NCBI RefSeq assembly: GCF_043099285.1
Contig: NZ_CP170723.1
Span: forward strand, 3,658,001 to 3,722,000
Direction: 5' to 3'
Source: Oryzobacter telluris
GTDB taxonomy: Bacteria > Actinomycetota > Actinomycetes > Actinomycetales > Dermatophilaceae
Length of the DNA stretch: 64,000 nucleotides
Position numbers and translations under genes: made by a program. The notes under the pieces were generated by a model. That model was not told the DNA's origin and searched no databases. It worked only from the letters and a program-made list of their open reading frames with translations. Shown in pieces: positions 53,501-61,644 of the stretch (positions are counted from its first letter, which is position 1; the number at the start of each line of letters is the position of its first letter).

Positions 53501-54728
53501 GGCCGGCCCGACGACGCGTCAGGTGGTCGCGCTCGACCTCGTTGGCGCACAGGGCGATCGCGGTGTCGAGGGCTGCCAGGGCTGCGGCGGTGTCGCCACG
53601 TCGGGCGAGGAGCTCGCCACGGACGGCGGGCACGCGGTGGCTGCCGGGGAGCTGGGCGTCGAGCCCGTCGAGGGCTGCGAGACCGGCGTCGGGGCCGTCG
53701 CGCTCGGCGAGGGCCACCGCGGCGGCGAGGCGGGCGGCGGGCGACGGGTTCACCTGCAGGAGGGCGTCGTAGGCCTCGGTGACGCGGTCCCAGCGGGTGT
53801 CCGCGGCGGTGGCCGCCGTCGCGTGCTCGACCGCCACGAGGCCCTGGAGCCGGTAGCTCTCGACGAGCAGGGAGTGGCCGACGGGGACGGTGGCGAGGAG
53901 GGCGACCGCCTCGGCGACCTCGTCGTGGTGCCAGCGCGAGCGGTCCTGGTCGGGCAGGAGGACGAGGCGCCCGTCATCATCGACGCGGGCGTCACGGCGG
54001 GAGTGCTGGAGGAGCAGGAGGGCGAGCAGGGCCCGCAGGACGGGTTCGTCGGGGGCCTGCGCGAGGGTGACGCGGACGAGGCGGACGGCCTCCCCGGCGA
54101 GCTCCGCGCGCAGGAGGTCGGGGCCGCTGCCGGGCGCGTAGCCGGCGGTGAAGGCGAGGTAGGCGGTCTGGGCGACGGTCTCGAGGCGCTGGGGCAGGAC
54201 CGCGGCATCGGGGACGGCGAAGGGGATGCCGGCGGCCACGACCTTCTTCTTCCCGCGGGTGATGCGGGCGGCGACCGTCGCCTCGGGGACGAGGAAGAGG
54301 CGGGCGATGTCGGTGGTCGGGACGCCGACGACGAGCCGCAGGGCGAGAGCGCTGGCGACCTCGGGGGCGAGGGTCGGGTGGCAGCACATGAGGACGAGGC
54401 GGAGGCGCTCGTCCTCGACGAGGCCACCCGGGTCGGCCATCGGGGCGGGCTCGGTGTCGCGGGCCTCGACGAGGAGGAGCGGTTCACGGCGCAGCGCCAC
54501 CGCCTCGGCGCGCAGGCGGTCAACGACGCGGCGCCGTGCGGTGGTGAGGAGCCAGGCGGCGGGGCGGTCGGGGGTGCCGTCGCGCGGCCAGGTGCGGGCG
54601 GCGGCCTCGACGGCGTCGCCGAGGGCGTCCTCGACGAGGTCGAGGCGCCGGAACTGCGCAAGGAGCAGGGACACCAGGCGTCCCCACTCCTCGCGCACGG
54701 TCGCCGCGAGGGCCTCGTCAGAGGTCAC
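53454..54728 (-). CDS. ECF42-type RNA polymerase sigma factor (DUF6596)
   Basis: A 424-residue sigma factor about twice usual ECF length. Sigma region 2 spans residues 10-75 (LAQFRRLDLVEDALGDAVEA, then RPAAWLLTTARRRVVDRLRA). Region 4 follows (LALRLVVGVPTTDIARLFLV). A C-terminal helical TPR-like extension of over 200 residues (LLLQHSRRDARVDDDGRLVL) is diagnostic of the ECF42 group. No anti-sigma factor is nearby; ECF42 factors instead adjoin YCII/DGPF proteins, four of which lie upstream here. GTG at 54728 overlaps the previous gene by 11 bp. Confidence 0.92.
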   Translation of the reverse strand: MTSDEALAATVREEWGRLVSLLLAQFRRLDLVEDALGDAVEAAARTWPRDGTPDRPAAWLLTTARRRVVDRLRAEAVALRREPLLLVEARDTEPAPMADPGGLVEDERLRLVLMCCHPTLAPEVASALALRLVVGVPTTDIARLFLVPEATVAARITRGKKKVVAAGIPFAVPDAAVLPQRLETVAQTAYLAFTAGYAPGSGPDLLRAELAGEAVRLVRVTLAQAPDEPVLRALLALLLLQHSRRDARVDDDGRLVLLPDQDRSRWHHDEVAEAVALLATVPVGHSLLVESYRLQGLVAVEHATAATAADTRWDRVTEAYDALLQVNPSPAARLAAAVALAERDGPDAGLAALDGLDAQLPGSHRVPAVRGELLARRGDTAAALAALDTAIALCANEVERDHLTRRRAGLSGRTRPDRDPEPSD

Positions 54729-55086
54729 GGGGCGGCTCGTAGCCCTCGATCTCGATGGTCGGGCGGATCTCGACGGCGTAGCTGCGGGGCAGGTGGGCGC
54801 AGACGCTGACCGCGGCATCGAGGTCGGGGAGGTCGACGAGGTAGAAGCCGGCCACCTGCTCGACGAGCTCGACGAACGGGCCGTCGGTGACGGTGAGGCG
54901 GTCGCCCTCATGGCGCAGGGTGGTCGCCGTGTCGGCCGAGGCCAGCGGGGCGCCGGACACCTTGGTGCCCTGCGCCGCGAGGGCGCGTTCGAAGGCGTCG
55001 TGGGCGTCGAAGTAGCCCTGGCGCTCCTCGGGTGTGGCCCGCTCCCAGTCGCCGGGGTCGCTGGCGATGAGGACGAGGTACCTCAC
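54718..55086 (-). CDS. YCII/DGPF-domain protein, copy 1
   Basis: A 122-residue YCII-fold protein with motif LTVTDGPFVELVEQVAGFYL (about 65-84). MRYLVLIASDPGDWERATPE is the usual opening. Its 3' end overlaps the ECF42 gene by 11 bp and its GTG start overlaps copy 2 by 4 bp. Function unproven in the family; probably an effector or sensing partner of the ECF42 sigma factor. Confidence 0.88.
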   Translation of the reverse strand: MRYLVLIASDPGDWERATPEERQGYFDAHDAFERALAAQGTKVSGAPLASADTATTLRHEGDRLTVTDGPFVELVEQVAGFYLVDLPDLDAAVSVCAHLPRSYAVEIRPTIEIEGYEPPRDL

Positions 55087-55484
55087 GGGGAGTCACCGCG
55101 GTGGTCGTCGCCGTTGCCATGGTCGTGCTCGCCGTCGGCCACGACGTCACGGAACTCGATGAGCTCTCCGCGGCCGGCGAACTCGCCGCACAGGCGCAGG
55201 AGGTCGGCGCGGTCGTCGGTGTCGACGAGGTAGAAGCCGACCACCTGCTCGGTGGACTCGGTGAACGGGCCGTCGGTGAGGACGACGCCGCCGTTGCCGT
55301 CGGGTCGCATCGACGTCGCCTCGGCGGAGGGGGTGAGCGGGGCCGTCGTGACGACGCGATGGCCGCCCTTCTCGAGGTCGCGGTGGAACTGCTCGTGCGA
55401 CCGCACCCCCTTCTCGTGCTCCTCCGGGGGCAGGTTCGCCCACTCGGCCTCCGGGGCGGGCAGGAGGATGAGGTGGCGGCTCAC
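55083..55484 (-). CDS. YCII/DGPF-domain protein, copy 2
   Basis: A 133-residue YCII protein. VVLTDGPFTESTEQVVGFYL (about 84-103) matches the DGPF motif, close to copy 3. It has a His/Asp/Gly-rich tail (GEHDHGNGDDHRGD) that could bind metal; the other copies lack it. GTG at 55484 overlaps copy 3 by 4 bp. Same operon as the sigma factor. Confidence 0.87.
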   Translation of the reverse strand: MSRHLILLPAPEAEWANLPPEEHEKGVRSHEQFHRDLEKGGHRVVTTAPLTPSAEATSMRPDGNGGVVLTDGPFTESTEQVVGFYLVDTDDRADLLRLCGEFAGRGELIEFRDVVADGEHDHGNGDDHRGDSP

Positions 55485-55840
55485 GAGCGGTCCTCCGACG
55501 TCACGACGGGGCGGACCTCGATGCCGTCCCCCAGCTTGGCGATGATCTGGCAGCACTCGAGGAGGTCGTCGAGGTCGGCGGTACGGACCTGGTAGAAGCC
55601 GCCGACCTGCTCGGTGGACTCGGTGAAGGGGCCGTCGGTGACGGGTCCACCTCCTGCCGCGATGCGCCGTGCCGTGGCGGTGCCGTGGAGCTCGGCGCCG
55701 CCGGTGACCTCGTGGCCGCGCCGGGTGAGCTCCTCGTCGAAGCGGGTGTACTCGGCGTAGCCGGCGGCCCGCTCCTCCTGGCTCATCGTGGTCCACCAGC
55801 GATCGGGGTCCCCGACGATGAGGACGACGTACTCCCGCAT
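55481..55840 (-). CDS. YCII/DGPF-domain protein, copy 3
   Basis: A 119-residue YCII protein with GPVTDGPFTESTEQVGGFYQ (about 68-87) and the opening REYVVLIVGDPDRWWTTMSQ. Its DGPFTESTEQV block equals copy 2, pointing to relatively recent duplication. The ATG at 55840 shares one base with the copy 4 stop. Confidence 0.88.
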   Translation of the reverse strand: MREYVVLIVGDPDRWWTTMSQEERAAGYAEYTRFDEELTRRGHEVTGGAELHGTATARRIAAGGGPVTDGPFTESTEQVGGFYQVRTADLDDLLECCQIIAKLGDGIEVRPVVTSEDRS

Positions 55841-56205
55841 CAGGCGCCCTCCCCCATGCCGACGCAGGCCCGGACCTCGATGGCGTGGCCGACCGAGGCG
55901 AGGATGCCGCTCACGTCGAGCAGGTCGTCGAGGTCGTCGGACTCGACGACGTAGTAGCCGGTGAGCTGCTCGGTCGTCTCGGCGAACGGACCCTCGCTGA
56001 TGACCGGTCCGTCGGGTGCCGGGCGGACGGTGCGTGCGTCGCGGGAGGGCGCCAGCTGGGCGCCGCCGACCATCGTGTGGCCACGCTCGCCGAGGGTCTG
56101 GGCGAACTGGCCGTGGGCGGCGCGAAGGGCCGTGCCCTGCTCCTCGGTCATCTCGGCCAGGCCGTTCTCGTCGGTGGGCAGCAGGATGAGGTAGGTCGTG
56201 CTCAT
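55840..56205 (-). CDS. YCII-domain protein, copy 4 (EGPF variant)
   Basis: A 121-residue YCII protein and the first gene of the five-gene ECF42 operon. The motif reads VISEGPFAETTEQLTGYYVV (about 71-90), with EGPF in place of DGPF. The ATG at 56205 has GGAGGACC upstream. A promoter should lie in the 191-nt gap to the DUF222 gene; none was identified with confidence. Confidence 0.87.
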   Translation of the reverse strand: MSTTYLILLPTDENGLAEMTEEQGTALRAAHGQFAQTLGERGHTMVGGAQLAPSRDARTVRPAPDGPVISEGPFAETTEQLTGYYVVESDDLDDLLDVSGILASVGHAIEVRACVGMGEGA

Positions 56206-56396
56206 GGTTCGGTCCTCCGGACTCCGGGCCGCGCGGGTCGCGACCTCACCCCCATGACGGGCGGGCGAGGTCCGAATCGACAGGTGCTGTCGAGATTCTT
56301 GCCGACCTTGGTCGTCCGTGGGCGGTCGTCGTGATGGCGGGGTCGCACAGTCGGATCCGGACGGTCTCGTCTGCGGGTGTTCTGGGCACCGGACGG

Positions 56397-58325
56397 TCAG
56401 AACGGCGGGGTGTCGGGGAAGCCGTCCGTGGTCCGCGCCCGGCGGTGGATGCGTGCTCTGGTGTGGCAATGCCGTGCCGGTTCGTCGACGGTGAGGCCGT
56501 GGAGGCGGATGGTCTTGACGGTCCGGCGTTCTGGCCGGCGGCCGCGGCGGCCGGGGGCCGAGCTGCCCAGGAGGTGTTCGAGCGCGAACTCGAGGGAGCT
56601 GTGGGCGTCAATGGCGACCGCGGGGCCGGGGGCGGTCATCGGGGTGGTCTCGGACTCAGCCGCGTTGGCACTTGGAAGCGTGATGGTGCGGAGGGCGTCG
56701 ATGGGCGCAGTGGTGCGTCGCCTGCCGGTGGGGTCGGTCCAGGTGACGGTGGCGTCGGGGTGCAGGGTGAGGTGCCAGCCGGGTCGTTGTTTGATGCGGT
56801 GGTGTCGTCGGCACAGGCAGATGAGGTTGTGGTCGGCGGTGGGGCCGAGCGGCCAGGCGCGGACGTGGTCGATGTCGCAGAAGCGGGCGTTGACGTGGCA
56901 GCCGGGGAAGCGGCATCTGCCGTCGCGTCTCCGGATGCGGTCGGCGAGCTCTTTGGGTGGCCGGTAGGCGTCGGTGGTGATGTGGCTGCGGAGGGCGCCG
57001 GTGACCGGGTCGCAGGTCACGGGTCGGATGGTGGCGGTGGGTGAGGCCAGGAGGGCGTCGAGCCAGGCCCGGGCGACGAGCATGGGTTCCCCGCCGAGGG
57101 GGTTGGGTACTTCGACGAGGTCTTCGGGTTCGGGTCTGGTTCGTCGTCGTTGGGCCCGGTTGGGTGGGCCGTGGTCGGGGAGTGGGTCGACCAGTTCTGG
57201 TGCGGTCAGTGCGGGAACGCGTGGCCGCCGTTCGCCGATCGTCGACTGAGAAGCGGGGACGGGCGCCGGAGTGGGCGTGAGGTTCGCGCTGCGAGGGAGT
57301 CCTCCGGCGGTTCGGATCGAGTCGGTGGGCGCGTTCGGTCCAGTTCGTCCGTGCGTCACCGACGTTCCAGCTGCCAGCGCCTGGTCGGTCGATGTTGGCG
57401 ATTCCTCGGGGACGGGCTTCACCACGATCGGTCTGGCCGGGACGGGTGCGCGCTCGTCGGTGGCGGGGGTGGTGAGCATGACGATGGTGGTGATGGTGGC
57501 GTTGCCGGTGACGAGGTCGACCAGCGCTTGCGCTCGGGCTCGGTCGATGCGGTCGCAGGTGCCGTCGGTGACGAGCTGTTGGGCTCGGGCGTCGATCGCG
57601 GCCCACGCAGTGGCGGCGTCCTCACTGGGGAAGGTCCCTTCCCACCGGTCGACGCCGGGCTGGTCGACCCACCGCCGTAGTCCGCACTGTTCTCGGGCGC
57701 GCTTGGCCCGTTGGCGCAGCAGGTCGGGGCTGATCCGCGCGATGAGGCGTCGTGTGCGCCGCCGCAGCTGGGGGCCGGTCTCTCGGGTGAGGTGCTCGCC
57801 GAGGGTGGCGACGATGGTCTCGGCGACCTCCGGTGGTGCTTCCTCCAGCTCGTCGGCGACGACCGATGCGCGGTAGGGGTCGAGGGTGCCCGTGCGCATC
57901 GCGTCGTGCAAGCCACCCAACCCGGTGCAGGTGTTGGTTCCCGCGGGACCGTCGGCGGTGAGCCGGATCGCGCCACGCACGCGGCGTTCGGCGTGCACGG
58001 CGGTGACGTCCAGGGCGGAGGACACCAGCGCAGGTCCGTCCAAGGCGACGTGACCGGGCGCGTGGTGCCGCTCGACCACCTCCCCGTCGTCGAGGACGTC
58101 GGGTTCGATCGCGCACAGCCGCACGATCGCCGCGTCCTGCACGCCCGTGGCCGCGTTCACGATGTGCTGGCAGGTCCGCACCACGTCCGACCAGGCGTCC
58201 CGGCCCCCGACCGCCACCGCAGGAAGAGTCAGCGTGGACAGCGCCGCGGCGACGTCGTCGAGCACCGCGAGCAACTCGTCCGAACCTGCCGCGTTCCCCC
58301 GAACCGGTGCCTGTGTGACGGTCAT
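56397..58325 (-). CDS. DUF222 and HNH endonuclease-domain protein (13E12-repeat type)
   Basis: A 642-residue protein. The N-terminal half (about 90-330) is the DUF222 helical domain (TAVHAERRVRGAIRLTADGP; ETGPQLRRRTRRLIARISPD). A Pro/Thr-rich linker leads to a C-terminal HNH nuclease at about 478-520 (CRFPGCHVNARFCDIDHVRA, then CLCRRHHRIKQRPGW) with all HNH residues. Relatives in M. tuberculosis belong to the REP13E12 repeat family and often occur in many copies. AAGGGGGAAGC precedes the ATG. Cleavage target unknown. The 65-bp array lies 287 nt upstream of its start. Confidence 0.9.
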   Translation of the reverse strand: MTVTQAPVRGNAAGSDELLAVLDDVAAALSTLTLPAVAVGGRDAWSDVVRTCQHIVNAATGVQDAAIVRLCAIEPDVLDDGEVVERHHAPGHVALDGPALVSSALDVTAVHAERRVRGAIRLTADGPAGTNTCTGLGGLHDAMRTGTLDPYRASVVADELEEAPPEVAETIVATLGEHLTRETGPQLRRRTRRLIARISPDLLRQRAKRAREQCGLRRWVDQPGVDRWEGTFPSEDAATAWAAIDARAQQLVTDGTCDRIDRARAQALVDLVTGNATITTIVMLTTPATDERAPVPARPIVVKPVPEESPTSTDQALAAGTSVTHGRTGPNAPTDSIRTAGGLPRSANLTPTPAPVPASQSTIGERRPRVPALTAPELVDPLPDHGPPNRAQRRRTRPEPEDLVEVPNPLGGEPMLVARAWLDALLASPTATIRPVTCDPVTGALRSHITTDAYRPPKELADRIRRRDGRCRFPGCHVNARFCDIDHVRAWPLGPTADHNLICLCRRHHRIKQRPGWHLTLHPDATVTWTDPTGRRRTTAPIDALRTITLPSANAAESETTPMTAPGPAVAIDAHSSLEFALEHLLGSSAPGRRGRRPERRTVKTIRLHGLTVDEPARHCHTRARIHRRARTTDGFPDTPPF

Positions 58326-58612
58326 TGCTTCCCCCTTCCCCTGTTCGCGATTTTACTCGCCTCGACGCCATGGCACAAGTGTTCGATTCACTGAATGTGG
58401 ATGAAGCGCAGCTCGATTCGACTCATTGGCGCATCGCAACTCGCCAGCAAGGACTCGGTGAGAGCTGCGGGGGAGGCGCCCGCACAGCCGTCGCTAACGG
58501 GGCGCCGACCGACACTCGCGTGAGCCGGGAGGCCGGCAGGCGCCGCGATACCAGCCACGCGTTTCAGGGCAACCACGGACCGAGAGGAGGAGTACAGGCA
58601 AAGGAAGAGAGC
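58326..58612. other. Non-coding region upstream of the DUF222-HNH gene
   Basis: No supported gene. It should hold the DUF222 promoter. Base composition is lower in GC near 58330-58440 than in the neighbouring genes, and no hairpin or repeat stands out before the array begins at 58613. Confidence 0.4.
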
Positions 58613-59067
58613 TGCCATCCAGGCACGTGAGAACGCGACCAGGAGCGGTGGCGACGCCGACGTCGTGCCGGGCGCGCTGCCATCCAGGCGCCTGAGAACT
58701 ACGCCGTCCCCCAGGGTGAGGTGGAAGACGCGGAGGGCCTCATGCCATCCAGGCGCCTGAGAACTACGCCGTCACCCAGGGTGGGGTGGAAGACGGGGAG
58801 GGCCTCATGCCATCCAGGCGCCTGAGAACTACGCCGTCACCCAGGGTGGGGTGGAAGACGAGGAGGGCCTCATGCCATCCAGGCGCCTGAGAACTACGCC
58901 GTCACCCAGGGTGAGGTGGAAGACGAGGAGGGCCTCATGCCATCCAGGCGCCTGAGAACTACGCCGTCACCCAGGGTGAGGTGGAAGACGGGGAGGGCCT
59001 ACTGCCATCCAGCCGCCTGCAAAGAACACCACCACCACCGGTGAGGTGGACGTTGGATGGCTGGCAC
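58613..59067. repeat. 65-bp-period tandem array, seven units
   Basis: Units start at 58613, 58678, 58743, 58808, 58873, 58938 and 59003, exactly 65 bp apart. Units 2-6 are nearly identical, differing at only a few positions, mainly around offsets 31, 40 and 52. Unit 1 keeps only its first 22 bp (two changes), and unit 7 keeps the start plus GTGAGGTGGA at offset 38, so both ends are decayed but still in phase. Each of units 2-6 begins TGCCATCCAGGCGCCTGAG, which contains the 10-bp palindrome CAGGCGCCTG. No coding frame runs through, since 65 is not a multiple of 3. Confidence 0.93.
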
Positions 59068-59115
59068 GCAAGAGCCTCACGGGGCCAGCAGGACCAGGAG
59101 CAACGCCCTCAGGGA

Positions 59116-60174
59116 TCAGGCGAAGGCCTCCGCGAGGAGCTCGAGGGTCTGCTCGCGCGCCGGCGAGCGGTCAACAGCAGTCCCTCGCACCGCCCCGGCC
59201 ACCGGGCTCACCATGACCTCGTCGACACCGAACTCGGCAGCGAGAGAACGCAGCTGAGTCGACGCCTCCTCCGGCGTCCCGACGACCCACCGCCGCAGCA
59301 TCTCCTCGGCCATGGCCTCGTGCGCGGGCGCCAGCGCCTCGGCCTCCGCGTCCTCCACGAGCTGCGCCGCCCGCAGCGGCTGCCCGGTGCGCAGCGCCAC
59401 CATCGAGCGCACGTTGGGCAGCGCGAGCCGCAGCGCCTCCTCCCGGGTCGGCGCGACGACGGCGTTCACCGTGAGGAAGGTCCGCGGCAGCGGGTTCTCG
59501 GCCGACGGCTGGTACTGCGAGCGGTACAGGGCCAGCGCCTCCGCCGTCCCGCGCCCGGAGAAGTGGTGGGCGAAGACGTACGGCAGCCCGCGCGAGGCCG
59601 CCAGCCGCGCCGAGTAGTCCGACGACCCGAGCAGCCAGATCGTCGGCACCGACGACGCCTTCGGGGTGGCCCGCAGCACGTGGTCGCCCGATGCCAGTCG
59701 CAGCGCCGCGCCCTCGGCCGACATCATCGCCAGCACGTTGTCGACGTGGTCGGGGAAGCGGTCGACGGCATCGGCCTCGACCCCGCCCGCCCCGGCCCGC
59801 AGCGCCCACGACGTCACCGGGTCCGTCCCCGGCGCCCGTCCGATGCCGAGGTCGACCCGGCCCGGGAACGCCGCCTCGAGCAGCGCGAACTGCTCCGCCA
59901 CGACCAGCGGCGCGTGGTTCGGCAGCATCACCCCGCCCGACCCGACCCGGATGCGCTCGGTCGCGCTCCCGACCATGGCCGCGAGCACCGGCGGGTTGGT
60001 GGCCGCGACGGCCGGCATGTTGTGGTGCTCGGCGATCCAGTACCGCCGGTACCCGAGCCGGTCGGCGACCCGCGCCAGCGACAGGGTGGCGGCGATCGCG
60101 TCACCGGTCCCCTGGTCGGCGCGGACCGGGACGAGGTCGAGGACGGACAGGGCGGGCGCGACGGGTTGGCTCAC
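59116..60174 (-). CDS. LLM-class flavin-dependent oxidoreductase (MsnO8-like)
   Basis: A 352-residue luciferase-like monooxygenase. Typical features are ALSVLDLVPVRADQGTGDAI at the start, RVADRLGYRRYWIAEHHNMP (about 35-54), RIRVGSGGVMLPNHAPLVVA and VDLGIGRAPGTDP. This is the group often annotated as MsnO8 family and likely FMN-dependent. It starts with GTG, 28 nt after the RNA methyltransferase stop, and may be the last gene of the amino-acid transporter unit. The substrate is unknown. Confidence 0.9.
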   Translation of the reverse strand: MSQPVAPALSVLDLVPVRADQGTGDAIAATLSLARVADRLGYRRYWIAEHHNMPAVAATNPPVLAAMVGSATERIRVGSGGVMLPNHAPLVVAEQFALLEAAFPGRVDLGIGRAPGTDPVTSWALRAGAGGVEADAVDRFPDHVDNVLAMMSAEGAALRLASGDHVLRATPKASSVPTIWLLGSSDYSARLAASRGLPYVFAHHFSGRGTAEALALYRSQYQPSAENPLPRTFLTVNAVVAPTREEALRLALPNVRSMVALRTGQPLRAAQLVEDAEAEALAPAHEAMAEEMLRRWVVGTPEEASTQLRSLAAEFGVDEVMVSPVAGAVRGTAVDRSPAREQTLELLAEAFA

Positions 60175-60202
60175 CCCAAGGCCAGCAGTCGCGGAGCCGG
60201 GG

Positions 60203-60916
60203 CTATTCCGCCCGCCCCGCCGAGCCGCCCGACGGAACACCCGTCTGCTGGCCGAACACGTGCCGCCGCACCCACGCGTGCATCGCGATGGCGCCCGCCG
60301 CACCGGCGTTGATGGAGCGCGTCGAGCCGAACTGCTCGATGTGCAGGACGACGTCGCACACCGCCAGCACCTCCGGCGTCAGCCCGGGCCCCTCCTGCCC
60401 GAGGACGAGGACGCACTCGCGCGGCAGGTCGTACGTCTCGAGCCCCACCGACCCGGGCAGGTTGTCGATGCCGACGAGCGGCAGCCGCCCACCGTCGGAC
60501 GCCCCCGTGGCGGCCCATGCCGCGAGGTCGGCCACGGTCGGATGGTGGTGCTCGTGCTGGTAGCGGTCGGTCACCATCGCGCCCCGCCGGTTCCACCGCC
60601 GCTTGCCGACGACGTGGAACGCAGCAGCGTTGAACGCGTTGGCCGTTCGCACGACCGACCCGATGTTGAAGTCGTGCCCCCAGTTCTCGATGGCGACGTG
60701 GAAGGGGTGCCTGCGGGTGTCGAGGTCGGCGACGACCGCCTCCATCCGCCAGTACCGGTACCGGTCCTCGACGTTGCGGCGGTCGCCGTCACGCAGCAGC
60801 TCGGGGTCCCAGTGGTCGCCGTCCGGCCACTCCCCCACCCAGGGGCCCACCCCGACCTCGGCCCCGGCGTCCGCGCCGTCGCCGCCCACCGACGCGCCTT
60901 CGACCGACCCGCTCAC
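60203..60916 (-). CDS. SpoU/TrmH-family RNA 2'-O-methyltransferase
   Basis: A 237-residue SPOUT-fold methyltransferase. Motif 1 is HDFNIGSVVRTANAFNAAAF (about 79-98). Motif 2 is VLVLGQEGPGLTPEVLAVCD, and motif 3 is IEQFGSTRSINAGAAGAIAM, forming the SAM-binding trefoil knot. The first 55 residues are an acidic Gly-rich extension. GTG at 60916 overlaps the ABC ATPase stop by 4 bp. In several actinobacteria a similar gene lies next to fbaA; here it is about 9 kb away. Confidence 0.9.
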   Translation of the reverse strand: MSGSVEGASVGGDGADAGAEVGVGPWVGEWPDGDHWDPELLRDGDRRNVEDRYRYWRMEAVVADLDTRRHPFHVAIENWGHDFNIGSVVRTANAFNAAAFHVVGKRRWNRRGAMVTDRYQHEHHHPTVADLAAWAATGASDGGRLPLVGIDNLPGSVGLETYDLPRECVLVLGQEGPGLTPEVLAVCDVVLHIEQFGSTRSINAGAAGAIAMHAWVRRHVFGQQTGVPSGGSAGRAE

Positions 60917-61644
60917 GCGTGCAGGCGCGAGAGGAACTGCCGGGTCCGCTCCTCGCGCGGGTCGCCGAGCACCTGCTCGGGCGCCCCCTGCTCGTGGATC
61001 ACGCCGTCGTGGAGGAAGCACACGGTGTCGGCGACCTGTCGCGCGAAGCCCATCTCGTGCGTGTTGAGCACCATCGTCATGCCCTCGTCGGTCAGCGACC
61101 GCAGGAGGTCGAGCACCTCACCGACGAGCTCGGGGTCGAGGGCCGACGTCACCTCGTCGAGGAGCATGAGCCGCGGCGAGTTGACCAGTGCCCGGGCGAT
61201 CGCCACGCGTTGCTGCTGCCCACCGGACAGGTCGTCGGGGCGAGCAGCAGCCCTGTCGCGCAACCCGACCCGCTCGAGCATCGCCAGCGCCCGCTCCTCC
61301 GCCTCGTCCTTCGACACCTTGTGCACCCGGATCGGCGCCAGCGTGATGTTCTGCAGCACCGACAGGTGCGGGAAGAGGTTGTACGCCTGGAAGACGATCC
61401 CCATCCGGGCCCGGGCGGCATCGGCGTCGACGCGTGGGTCCGTGAGGTCGTCGCCCTCCAGCGTGATCCGCCCGTCGTCCACGACCTCGAGCAGGTTCAC
61501 GCAGCGCAGCAGGGTCGACTTCCCCGAGCCGCTCGCCCCGATGAGCACCACGCACTGGCCGGCCTCCACGGACAGGTCGATGTCGCGCAGGACGACGTTC
61601 TGCCCGAAGGACTTCCGCACCCCCTCGAGGGTGAGCAGCGCCAT
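60913..61644 (-). CDS. Polar amino acid ABC transporter ATPase
   Basis: A 243-residue ATPase of the GlnQ/HisP class. Walker A LIGASGSGKSTLLRCVN, Q-loop VFQAYNLFPHLSV, signature LSGGQQQRVAIARAL, Walker B LMLLDEVTSALD and switch THEMGFARQV are complete. The switch sequence is typical of polar amino acid importers. The ATG shares one base with the permease stop. Forms the importer with 61644-63422. Confidence 0.95.
   Translation of the reverse strand: MALLTLEGVRKSFGQNVVLRDIDLSVEAGQCVVLIGASGSGKSTLLRCVNLLEVVDDGRITLEGDDLTDPRVDADAARARMGIVFQAYNLFPHLSVLQNITLAPIRVHKVSKDEAEERALAMLERVGLRDRAAARPDDLSGGQQQRVAIARALVNSPRLMLLDEVTSALDPELVGEVLDLLRSLTDEGMTMVLNTHEMGFARQVADTVCFLHDGVIHEQGAPEQVLGDPREERTRQFLSRLHA

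Noticed and set aside
58613..59067. CRISPR array with 65-bp repeat-plus-spacer period
   Set aside because: The would-be spacers in units 2-6 are nearly identical, and no cas gene is in the window. A tandem repeat explains it better.
58981..60312. 443-codon plus-strand frame starting in the tandem array
   Set aside because: It is antisense to the LLM oxidoreductase and is composed of Arg/His/Gln-rich shadow sequence.
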